This document shows, piece after piece, positions 13,134 to 20,385 of a stretch of DNA of 20,385 nt; position 1 is the first letter of the stretch, and the number at the start of each line of letters is the position of its first letter. The translations under genes were made by a program, and so were the position numbers. The DNA is from Planctomycetaceae bacterium UBA4655 (lineage in GTDB: Bacteria > Planctomycetota > Planctomycetia > Pirellulales > UBA1268). Below the pieces are notes generated by a model, which saw only the letters and a list, made by a program, of their open reading frames with translations, was not told the DNA's origin and did no database searches. The stretch lies in assembly GCA_002405515.1 (NCBI GenBank), contig DHLZ01000222.1, forward strand, positions 1 through 20,385, in the 5' to 3' direction.

Positions 13134-16100
13134 ATGATGCTCCGAAACATACGCCTCGTCGTCGCTTCACTTGCCGCCTCGGCATCGATGCTGCTGGCGG
13201 CCGCCTGCTGCGCCGCGGCACCGTTGCAGCAGCCCTTGCAGCAGTTTGAGGTGCGGCTCTACGACGCCGTGTTTCGCGGGACCGAGCCGAAAGAAAACGG
13301 CGCGATGATCATGGTCGTCGGCCGCGAGGGGAGCAACTGGCAGCGCGGCTGGGGCGTGGCCCGCGAGATCAGCGTGTGGGTCAACGAGGTGCGGGTGGTC
13401 GAAGGCAGCGTCTCCGACCAGGAACTCCGGCTCGATCTGACGGTGGAACTGGAAGCAGGCCTGGCTCTCTACCAGGCAAAGCTCAGCCGCGGCGAGGACG
13501 GCCGCTACCACGGCGACTACCGCGGCCGGTTTCGCGGCGTGCCGCTGCAGGGCAAGGCCGAGGCCATCCCGCTGCCGCCGCCGCGGCAAGCGGACGCCGA
13601 TTTCCCGCCGCTTCAGCCCGGCGAGCATCCCCGCATCCTGTTCCGCAACCGCGACCTCCCGGAGGTGCGTCGGCGGGCCGAAACGCCGATGGGTCAGGCG
13701 GCGCTGAAGAAGCTGGCGGCGCCCGTCGGCCTGGGCATCCAGTACCAGCTGACCGGCGATCGCACACACGCCGAAGCCGCGATGCCGGTCATCGAGCAGA
13801 TCATCGCCCGCGGGCACCTCTCGGACCAGTACGGCAACAACCTGGGCGACCGGCTCGAAAAGACCGCGGTCACATACGACCTCTGCTACGACGCCTGGCC
13901 GGCGGACTTCAAGCGGCGCGTCGAGCGGTATCTTCAGTGGGGCGCGGACTGCGTCTTCCACGGCCGCCGCGACATGGGCCGCGGGATCAACTGGAACATC
14001 GTCAGCAACTGGTCGGCGCCGCTGTACGCAGGTGCCGGCTTCGCCGGTCTGGCCCTGTGGGGCGAGAAGGGCCCGGCGCCGACCGCGGCCTCGCCCTGCG
14101 CCGCCGGGAAGGACATCGAGCCCGCAGCGGGTTACGAACCGGCGGCCGGCGTGCCGGTCGGCCGTTTTGGCAGCGGCACCATGCCGGATCACTGGCTCTA
14201 CGTGTCCGGCTTCAGCGTCGAGCCGGATGAAGACGCGTTGGCGGCGGTCGGCGGCATGCTTCAGGCGCGTCCGGCGGAAGGCACGGTGGTCGAGTTCAAG
14301 GGCCGCCGCGACACCTTCCGGCCACTTTCGCACGACGCAGGCAAGGGCTTCCATCGCCCCGCGCCCCCGAAAGATGCCCCGGCCGGCGCGGAGCCGCCGC
14401 CCCAGGTCATCGATCTGACCGATGCCAGCGAGCGGGCCTACTTCACCACCGGTTACTACTACACCGCGATCTCGAACGACCGCGGCCGCTGGGTGCGACT
14501 GAGCCTGGGCAATGGCCAAGCGACCGCCGTGCTGGCCGGCACGCCCGTGGCCGAGGGCGATTGCGTGCGGCTGCAGCCGGGTCTGTATCCCCTCATGGTT
14601 CGCGCGGGCATCGATTGGACCGCGAGCTCCAACCGGCAGACGATGCGGCCGCGGTTGACCGAGGTCGACGACGAGACCGCCAAGGAGTCCATCGAATGGC
14701 GGAAAGCCGAACATGCGGCGCAGCAGGCCGGCTTCGAGACGGACGTGGCGGAGTGGAAGGCCAGCGGCGGCCAGAGCGTGGCCTATCGCAAGCTGTACCA
14801 CCGCGGCCGCCACAACATGTACGTCTTCGGACGCGAGGCGGTGGGAACGGGCGGCATGCAAGGCGAGGTGGCGCTCTACTCGCAGATCGCCACGCCGCCC
14901 CCGATCCGCTACGCCGCGGCGCACCGCGGCATGTTCGGGGTCGATGCGACCCCGTGGGCCGACATCGTCGACGTCGTGCCGCGCAAGATGTTCGCGCACG
15001 TCTATCGCCCCACCGGTCCGGTGGCCCTGGAGATCAACGGCTACCCCGAGTTGAATGCCGGGTTCTTCGCCCCGGGTTTCCCGTTGGTTCAGGCGTCCTG
15101 GCAACCGGCCGTGCTGTGGGCCTGGAACCAGACGATGCTGGCCCAGCCCACGGGCCGCGACGGAGTGGACCGCGATGCCGCCGTCGTGTCGGCCGAGGCT
15201 GACCCGCTCTATACGCTCCTGCACTACCCGCTGCAGATGACGCCGCGCGAGCCGCAGGGGATCATGCCGCTGACCTGGCAGGCCCCCGATCATGGCTTCT
15301 ACGGCTTCCGCAACGCATGGCGAGGCGCGGACGACTGCGTCGTGCAGGTCTTTCTCAAGGCGCACACCATCGGTGGCTGGGCCGGATCGAACGCCGGCAC
15401 GTTCCGCGTGATGGGCCTGGGCCACGCGTGGGCCACCGGCCCGACCAGCCGCAGCCGTTCTCGCTGGGACGAGAACGTGGTGATGCTGCCGGAGAACCCC
15501 GAGATCAACGAGCGTGCCTGCGGCACACTGAGCTTCATCAGGGCCGAGCCCGATGGCTCCGGCGTGGTGAGCATCGACTACGGCGACGTCTACGCAACCA
15601 GGAACACAGGCGCCGACGAGCAGAAACTGCCGCTCTACGAGCGGTACGGCAACGTGCGGAAGGAATCGGCGTTTCGCGACTCCGGGATTCGCGGCATGCG
15701 TTCGATCGGCGTGGACTATTCCGGCCGCAGCGGGGCCACGTGCCTCCTGGCGATCGTCGATCGGATCGAGGGGGGCAAATCGAAGCTCTGGATGTGGCAC
15801 GTCGAGGGGGGCACGGCGGAGAAGAAGACAAAGGGCCTGCAGCCCGACGGCGTGGACGTGCTCGCCCGCACCAAGACCGACGGCGACACGTTCACGATCG
15901 CCCACGAAGACGGCGCGACGCTCCGCGGCCAGTTCATCACAAGGCACACGCTCACCGCGGAGACCCGCGAGCCCTCGACGATGAGCATCCCGGACAGGGA
16001 TGCGGCCAAGAAGGGCACGCCGAAAATGCCGGGCATCTACGCGGAGGGGGGCGATGCGTTCTTTGTCGTGGTCACGCTGCACAAGGGCGACCCGCCGCCG

Positions 16101-16193
16101 GTGAAGGTCGAAGGCTCCGGCCTCGATGCCCGGGTGACGGTGGGCCGGCAGAAGGTGCGGTTCGACGGCACGAAGATCGTGTTCGGCGATTGA
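13134..16193 (+). CDS. Large exported heparinase II/III-like protein, probable polysaccharide lyase
   Basis: This 1019-residue protein starts with a signal peptide (MMLRNIRLVVASLAASASMLLAAACCAAA). About 130 beta-rich residues follow, then GEHPRILFRNRDLPEVRRRA (about 163-182), the usual opening of the alpha-toroid of heparinase II/III-type lyases. Helical sequence includes YDLCYDAWP and GINWNIVSNWSAPLYAGAGF (about 284-303). A beta-type insertion (about 350-500) precedes the C-terminal region, which has YGFRNAWRGADDCVVQVFLK and WAGSNAGTFRVMGLGHAW, resembling the heparinase beta-sandwich. It probably acts on an acidic polysaccharide in the periplasm. The assignment rests on architecture, and catalytic residues were not verified. 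ATG 13134 is chosen for the signal peptide and GGAGG eleven bases upstream. The minus-strand ORF across it is a shadow. Confidence 0.75.
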   Translation: MMLRNIRLVVASLAASASMLLAAACCAAAPLQQPLQQFEVRLYDAVFRGTEPKENGAMIMVVGREGSNWQRGWGVAREISVWVNEVRVVEGSVSDQELRLDLTVELEAGLALYQAKLSRGEDGRYHGDYRGRFRGVPLQGKAEAIPLPPPRQADADFPPLQPGEHPRILFRNRDLPEVRRRAETPMGQAALKKLAAPVGLGIQYQLTGDRTHAEAAMPVIEQIIARGHLSDQYGNNLGDRLEKTAVTYDLCYDAWPADFKRRVERYLQWGADCVFHGRRDMGRGINWNIVSNWSAPLYAGAGFAGLALWGEKGPAPTAASPCAAGKDIEPAAGYEPAAGVPVGRFGSGTMPDHWLYVSGFSVEPDEDALAAVGGMLQARPAEGTVVEFKGRRDTFRPLSHDAGKGFHRPAPPKDAPAGAEPPPQVIDLTDASERAYFTTGYYYTAISNDRGRWVRLSLGNGQATAVLAGTPVAEGDCVRLQPGLYPLMVRAGIDWTASSNRQTMRPRLTEVDDETAKESIEWRKAEHAAQQAGFETDVAEWKASGGQSVAYRKLYHRGRHNMYVFGREAVGTGGMQGEVALYSQIATPPPIRYAAAHRGMFGVDATPWADIVDVVPRKMFAHVYRPTGPVALEINGYPELNAGFFAPGFPLVQASWQPAVLWAWNQTMLAQPTGRDGVDRDAAVVSAEADPLYTLLHYPLQMTPREPQGIMPLTWQAPDHGFYGFRNAWRGADDCVVQVFLKAHTIGGWAGSNAGTFRVMGLGHAWATGPTSRSRSRWDENVVMLPENPEINERACGTLSFIRAEPDGSGVVSIDYGDVYATRNTGADEQKLPLYERYGNVRKESAFRDSGIRGMRSIGVDYSGRSGATCLLAIVDRIEGGKSKLWMWHVEGGTAEKKTKGLQPDGVDVLARTKTDGDTFTIAHEDGATLRGQFITRHTLTAETREPSTMSIPDRDAAKKGTPKMPGIYAEGGDAFFVVVTLHKGDPPPVKVEGSGLDARVTVGRQKVRFDGTKIVFGD

Positions 16194-16230
16194 CGTTTCT
16201 CCAGGTCTTGACTGCGATGCGCCGGATGTC

Positions 16231-16246
16231 GCCGCGGGCCCGCGGC
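16231..16246. repeat. 16-bp perfect palindrome in the 16194-16375 gap
   Basis: GCCGCGGGCCCGCGGC equals its own reverse complement. It lies 38 bases after the stop of the heparinase-like gene and could form a short six-pair stem, acting as a weak terminator hairpin, or be a regulator site. No T-tract follows. The rest of the 182-bp gap shows nothing else I can support apart from the GGAGGAG ribosome-binding site near its end. Confidence 0.35.
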
Positions 16247-16375
16247 GTGACGAACCACACGGCGGTCGCACCGCTGCCTTCGAATGGCAGGGCATCGAGC
16301 TGGCCGCGACAACTGCCCAGGAAATTGCTTACCATGAGGTTTTCTTCCCGGCCGCGGGTTCTCGGAGGAGTTGTC

Positions 16376-17365
16376 ATGGGTCGCAGGGTACGCGAAGTGA
16401 TGCCGCAGGTTTGGCTACGTGCGCGACACGGCGACGGGCAGGTGCCCGGGGGCGGCCGCGATGCGATTCGCCGGAGGCCGGGCATGGTAGGACTCGCTGC
16501 CGCGTTCGCGGCCCTCGCCATCCTCGCGGCCTCGGCGCCGGCCGCCAAGGCCGACGAACCAGCCATCGAGGCGGTCCGCCGAGGAACGGGGATCGCCAAT
16601 GGCATTGCCGTGCATGTGGGCGTCGAGACCGGTGAACTTGCCGCCAGTCTCGGCGCCGAGGCGCCCAGCGATGCCGAGATCAGGCGGGTTCTCGTCCCGG
16701 GTGACCGCGGGGCCGCCTGGGTCAAACGCCAAGGCACCTGGGCAAAGGTCGCCGTCGCCATGCCCGCCACGCTCGATGGCTGGCCGCAGTTCAACTACGA
16801 CGGCCAGGCCACCAACCGCAACCACGATGAGGAAGTCGGCATTCCCACCGGCATCCAATGGACCACGGGCCCGCATCGGGCCACCGCCAACAACGGCTAT
16901 CGTTTCGCCCACGGTCTCGCGGTGTACGAGCGGCCCGACCACACCCGCGGCGAACGGCCGGATGGCGACCATCTCGTCGCCCGCGATGCCTTCAACGGCA
17001 CTCTCCTGAGGTGGCAGGGCACCCATGGCGGCCACGTCATCGGCTCGAGGAAGCTCAAGCCGTTCCTGATCGCGGGCGACAGCGTCGTCCGTCTCGCCGA
17101 GGCGGGCAAGCCGCTCGTCGAATACGACGACCGCACCGGCGTTATCAAGCGCAGCCTCGAAGCATCGCTGGTCGGCGTTCCGCAAGGCCGCAACTGGCCC
17201 GACATGGGCGAGGCCGTCCTCGATGGCGACACGCTTCTGCACGTGGTCGAGGATCGCGTCGCCGCGATCGACTGGCCGGCCGGCACGCTCCGCTGGACCA
17301 AGCAGGTCGGGAAGGGCGGATGGCTCCGCTACCCGCTGATCGACGCCGACAATGGCATGGTCTAG
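16376..17365 (+). CDS. N-terminal half of an interrupted PQQ-type propeller gene
   Basis: This half gives 329 residues ending at an in-frame TAG (17363-17365). It contains a signal-type segment (MVGLAAAFAALAILAASA) and a short GIAVHVGVETGELAASLG stretch that resembles a degenerate SAM-methyltransferase motif I. A propeller opening WPQFNYDGQATN (about 135-146), LVARDAFNGTLLRW and one or two further blades follow. Planctomycete propeller proteins of this kind often carry a methyltransferase-like N-terminus, here shrunken. The same frame continues after the TAG with coherent sequence to 19501. ATG 16376 has GGAGGAG five bases upstream; ATG 16484, with GGAGG six bases upstream, is equally possible and would give a shorter signal peptide. 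Expression of this half alone would yield a partial propeller. Confidence 0.7.
   Translation: MGRRVREVMPQVWLRARHGDGQVPGGGRDAIRRRPGMVGLAAAFAALAILAASAPAAKADEPAIEAVRRGTGIANGIAVHVGVETGELAASLGAEAPSDAEIRRVLVPGDRGAAWVKRQGTWAKVAVAMPATLDGWPQFNYDGQATNRNHDEEVGIPTGIQWTTGPHRATANNGYRFAHGLAVYERPDHTRGERPDGDHLVARDAFNGTLLRWQGTHGGHVIGSRKLKPFLIAGDSVVRLAEAGKPLVEYDDRTGVIKRSLEASLVGVPQGRNWPDMGEAVLDGDTLLHVVEDRVAAIDWPAGTLRWTKQVGKGGWLRYPLIDADNGMV
17363..17365 (+). other. Premature in-frame TAG
   Basis: The frame reads ADNGMV, then TAG, then VAEHGAKERRDG with no shift. A tyrosine codon at this place (TAC or TAT) would restore a continuous 1041-residue protein. TAG also ends the sulfur-carrier, DUF1549/DUF1553 and permease genes in this window, so it is a normal stop codon here. 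Confidence 0.85.
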
Positions 17366-17506
17366 GTCGCCGAACACGGTGCGAAAGAACGCCGCGACGG
17401 TCGCTGGCCCGCCGCCGCCATCGTCGGCCTTCACGGACTCGACGCGAAGACTGGCGACCTGAAATGGTCCAACGACGGCGGGAAGTGGGGCGCAAATGCC
17501 AACGGC

Positions 17507-19501
17507 ATGGGCTGCGCCGGCGGCATGATCGTCGTCATGGGGGCGCAAGACAACGGCGGCGGCGGCGTGTTCATGGGCGTCGACGGGAAGACCGGCGCGA
17601 TCATCCACGAACGCGGCGGCAAAGGCGGCAACAGCTACCGCTTCGTCGACGGCCCCCAGTACGGCGGGATGGGACAACGCAAAACCCTCGTCCTCGCCGA
17701 CGGCAAGGCATACCTCGGCGGCAGCGGCGTCTCCACCTTCGACGTCGCCACCGGGTCGCTGCTCAGCGTCTCCGACTGGTTCAATATTCAGTGTGAAGGC
17801 ACCCATGGCACGGGTCGATGGATTCTCGGTGGCTTCAGCAACCTCATGGAAATCAAAAACCAGGGAGCGTCGTTCGCGACCTACCCGATTTCCCGCGGCG
17901 CCTGCAGCACGGGCTACTGGCCCGCCTACGGCATGCTGCACTACATGCCCACCGGTTGCGGCTGCATCGACCCGGTCAACGGCTTCACCAGTGTCGGCCG
18001 TGACGCGGTGCCTGATCCCATCCCCGACGACCAGAGGCTGATCAAAGGGCCGGCCTTCGGCCGTCAGCCGATCGCTCGACCTGGAGCATGGCCGACCTAT
18101 CGCGCCGACATCGGCCGCAGCGGATGGACTGATGCCGGCATCGACGACTCCCCGCTCGAGCCCGCATGGTCCACTCCCATCGCCCCGCCGCTGGCCGCAC
18201 AGCCCGCCGGTCCGGTGGAGGAAGAGTGGCGCTGGGCCCCCCACTTCACCGGCGTGGCCGAGGGCCCGGTCAGCGACGGCGTGGTGGTCGTCTCGGTCGA
18301 CCGCGAACGCCACACCGTGGTCGCCGTCGATGCCGCCACGGGGAAGCCTGTGTGGCGGTTTGTCGCCAGCGGCCGCATCGTTTCGCCTCCGGTCATCGCC
18401 GGCGGCCGCTGCATCTTCGGCGGCCGCGACGGCTACCTCTACTGCGTCGACGTCGCTTCCGGGCAGCTCGCGTGGCGTTTCCTTGCCGCCCGAGCCGAGC
18501 GTTGGATGAATGCCAACGGACAACTGGAAAGCACATGGCCGCTGTTCGGCAGCGTGGGCGTGCAGGATGGAGTGGTCGTGGCCCTCGCCGGCTACGCCCC
18601 GCTGGCGAACGGCGGGATTCACGCCTGGGGCATCCGGATCGCCGATGGAAGCGTGGCCTGGAAGCGGATCATCGACCGCCCTGTGGAAAAACAGCCGCTC
18701 CGCGCGGCCGTCTCCGTCGACACGAACAACGACCGCGACAACAAGATCACCCACATCACCAGCGACGGCACCGGCGTCAACCGTGTCATCAATCGCGTGC
18801 CCTACGGCGACGGCAGACTCATGGCCCTCTCCAGCCGCATGATCATCGAGCCCTCCACAGGCAAGCTCTATTTCACGGAAAGCCGCTCGGGTGATCTCGA
18901 GATCGCCCCGCAGCCGCAGGGCGAAAACCAGCAACGCAAGGGCAAACCCGCCCCCGCCTGGCCCTTGCCCTTCACCATCACCCAGAACCACGGCCACATC
19001 CAGAATCGCTGGGGCCGCGGCGACGGCATGGGGGCCAGCCATGAGTCGTACATGGCGTTCTTCCGACTCGCCGCCGACACGCCGAGTTTCACGAAACTCT
19101 TCTGCTTCCCCGCCTTTCGCGGCAGCGAAGTCATCCTGGCGACGGCTTCATTCGGAGGCTCGGGCAAAGATGCCATCGTGCGGATCGACGTCGGCAGGAT
19201 GGCGAAGGAGAATGACATCAACGCCGCCCAATGGGCCTTTCCGCTGCAACGCGGCATCCGTCCCACCTCGCTGATCGTCGCCGGCGACAGCGTCTTCGCC
19301 GCGTGGCGAACATCCGAGCAGAACGTCAACACCGCCTTTCAACCTGCATCGGGCACCATCGTGCGAATCTCCCTGGCCGACGGCGAGGAGCGGCAGAAGC
19401 TCGACGTCGACACCGCGGTCATCGTCAACGGCCTGATGGTCGTCGCCGGCCGGCCCTACGCCGTGCACGAGGACGGCACGCTCCGCTGCTATGCCCCGTG
19501 A
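17507..19501 (+). CDS. C-terminal part of the interrupted PQQ-type propeller gene
   Basis: The frame is continuous with the upstream half from 17366; the first ATG is at 17507. It has no Shine-Dalgarno sequence and no signal peptide, so independent translation is unlikely. It carries several propeller blades: VSTFDVATGSLLSVSDW, a second module opening AWPTYRADIGRSGWTDAG, TVVAVDAATGKPVWRF, GGRDGYLYCVDVASGQLAWR and IADGSVAWKRI. It ends LRCYAP. This is typical of BamB-like quinoprotein propellers. Codon use shows no decay apart from the TAG, so the gene is either very recently inactivated, read through, or affected by a sequencing error. As a protein on its own it would lack export. Confidence 0.75.
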   Translation: MGCAGGMIVVMGAQDNGGGGVFMGVDGKTGAIIHERGGKGGNSYRFVDGPQYGGMGQRKTLVLADGKAYLGGSGVSTFDVATGSLLSVSDWFNIQCEGTHGTGRWILGGFSNLMEIKNQGASFATYPISRGACSTGYWPAYGMLHYMPTGCGCIDPVNGFTSVGRDAVPDPIPDDQRLIKGPAFGRQPIARPGAWPTYRADIGRSGWTDAGIDDSPLEPAWSTPIAPPLAAQPAGPVEEEWRWAPHFTGVAEGPVSDGVVVVSVDRERHTVVAVDAATGKPVWRFVASGRIVSPPVIAGGRCIFGGRDGYLYCVDVASGQLAWRFLAARAERWMNANGQLESTWPLFGSVGVQDGVVVALAGYAPLANGGIHAWGIRIADGSVAWKRIIDRPVEKQPLRAAVSVDTNNDRDNKITHITSDGTGVNRVINRVPYGDGRLMALSSRMIIEPSTGKLYFTESRSGDLEIAPQPQGENQQRKGKPAPAWPLPFTITQNHGHIQNRWGRGDGMGASHESYMAFFRLAADTPSFTKLFCFPAFRGSEVILATASFGGSGKDAIVRIDVGRMAKENDINAAQWAFPLQRGIRPTSLIVAGDSVFAAWRTSEQNVNTAFQPASGTIVRISLADGEERQKLDVDTAVIVNGLMVVAGRPYAVHEDGTLRCYAP

Positions 19502-19568
19502 CCCCGGCTCGCCGCCGGTGGCCGCGGTATGCTGCTGCGCGAAATCCAACAAGAAGGGAGCACGAACC

Positions 19569-20385
19569 ATGAGCTGGCATCGCGATCGATTGCTGTGCGC
19601 AGTGACGCTTTTGTCGGTGGCGGCCAACGCGGCGGCCCAAACACCGGCGAGTGTCGCGACGAAGCTGCATGCGGCGGCGGACTGGCGGCCCCCCATCGTC
19701 TGGTACTTCGGCGGCGCCGACCCGTCCTTGGCCCTGGCCTTGGCGGACGAGCACACGAGCGTGCAGGTCATCGCCCGCGATGAGAGAAGCCGTGACGCAT
19801 GCCTGGCGGCGGTGGCGGACAAGAAGCAACTCGGCCGCATCCAGGTCGGTCTCGCGGACGACTGGACCGACATGGCGGGGTGGGCGCCGCGGGTGGTCTC
19901 GGCGGCGGTGCTCGACGACGCTTTCCCGGGGATCGAGCCTGCAGCGTTGGCGCGGGCGGTGAACGACCGCGGCGTGGTGGCCTTGATCGGCGGCGCGCGT
20001 ACGCTGCGGCCGGGACTGCAGGCGGCGGGAATGGAGCTCGTGGCCGGCGACAGCGCGGACATGGACCTGATGCGCGACGGCACGACGGCCGGTCTCGACA
20101 ACTGGCCGATGTACCGCCACGATCCGGGCCAGACCGGCCGGAGCGCGGACACCGAGGCCGGTCCGCCCCAGGTCCCGCGGTGGATTGCGGGAGCGGCGCT
20201 CGGCGAATTGCCGGCCGTGGCCGCACACCGGCTCGTGTACTGCGTCGACATGCTGTCCGCGGACGCGCAGCGCCGCCAGCCGCCCATTCCCCAGGCCACC
20301 CGGGTGGTGGCGCGTGAGGCCGCCGCGGGCGGCATCGTGTGGGAACGGGTGCTGAGTCAGGAGCGGCCGGGGGGGTGGAATTGGG
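19569..20385 (+). CDS. Exported PQQ-type propeller protein, 3' end beyond the window
   Basis: This frame is open from ATG 19569 to the window end (272 codons, no stop). AAGAAGGGAG ends eight bases before the ATG. A signal peptide (LLCAVTLLSVAANAAAQ) is followed by a Rossmann-like domain of about 140 residues: PPIVWYFGGADPSLALALAD, VQVIARDE, ALARAVNDRGVVALIGGA. This resembles a methyltransferase or nucleotide-binding fold with a weak glycine motif. A propeller opening NWPMYRHDPGQTGRS starts near residue 177. The layout parallels the interrupted gene just upstream, so the two are probably paralogues in one cluster, 67 bases apart. Blade number, C-terminus and function cannot be judged from this window. 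Confidence 0.8.
   Translation, partial: MSWHRDRLLCAVTLLSVAANAAAQTPASVATKLHAAADWRPPIVWYFGGADPSLALALADEHTSVQVIARDERSRDACLAAVADKKQLGRIQVGLADDWTDMAGWAPRVVSAAVLDDAFPGIEPAALARAVNDRGVVALIGGARTLRPGLQAAGMELVAGDSADMDLMRDGTTAGLDNWPMYRHDPGQTGRSADTEAGPPQVPRWIAGAALGELPAVAAHRLVYCVDMLSADAQRRQPPIPQATRVVAREAAAGGIVWERVLSQERPGGWNW

Noticed and set aside
13167..16295. Long minus-strand ORF (over 1000 codons) across the heparinase-like gene
   Set aside because: Arginine/histidine/alanine-rich with no recognisable motifs and no ribosome-binding site. Antisense frames stay open in GC-rich genes, and the plus-strand product has a signal peptide and family motifs.
17363..17365. UAG as a reassigned sense codon
   Set aside because: TAG terminates the sulfur-carrier, DUF1549/DUF1553 and permease genes at natural protein ends in the same window.
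16415..19042. Long minus-strand ORF (875 codons) across the interrupted propeller gene
   Set aside because: Same shadow pattern. The plus strand shows clear propeller repeats. Its openness does not make the plus-strand TAG insignificant.

Overview
The window looks like a chromosomal segment of a planctomycete. The evidence is the GC-rich, strongly GC3-biased coding and the typical planctomycetal families: a Tat-exported DUF1501 protein, a cytochrome-c-like/DUF1549/DUF1553 protein with two CxxCH motifs, a LamG protein, and large exported PQQ-propeller proteins. No rRNA, tRNA, insertion sequence or CRISPR array is visible.

Layout. Positions 1-1282 are a decayed zone. It holds a 48-bp tandem repeat, two unrecognised minus-strand coding scraps and a frameshifted PQQ-propeller remnant running into HEAT-like residues. 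At 1426-2483 a MoaD/ThiS-type sulfur carrier ending in GG is coupled to an E1-like (MoeB/ThiF) protein that keeps its zinc cysteines but appears to have lost most of its active-site residues. A GmhA-like SIS protein (2422-3024, minus) overlaps its tail. Upstream of that gene is the headless C-terminus of a ROK kinase, which abuts the headless C-terminus of an unrelated plus-strand gene; this is a probable deletion junction. An unrecognised exported protein follows (3740-4894, minus).

Positions 5014-9651 (minus) form a tight three-gene operon, LamG -> PSCyt1/DUF1549/DUF1553 -> DUF1501, typical of planctomycete modules thought to act on polysaccharides or other complex substrates. Divergently, 9841-12994 (plus) encodes a three-gene ABC importer (ATPase, substrate-binding protein, permease) joined by two ATGA overlaps. 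The permease resembles molybdate/tungstate permeases. The binding protein is unusual: two complete ModA-like domains fused in one membrane-anchored chain.

Positions 13134-20385 (plus) hold a large heparinase II/III-like exported protein and two exported PQQ-type propeller proteins with methyltransferase-like N-termini. The first propeller gene is interrupted by an in-frame TAG; the second runs off the window.

The strongest leads are the pseudo-E1/sulfur-carrier pair, the double-domain oxyanion-binding protein, the in-frame TAG and the double-truncation junction. I did not find a complete, obviously new defence or conjugation system; E2, JAB-protease and effector genes are absent next to the E1-like gene.
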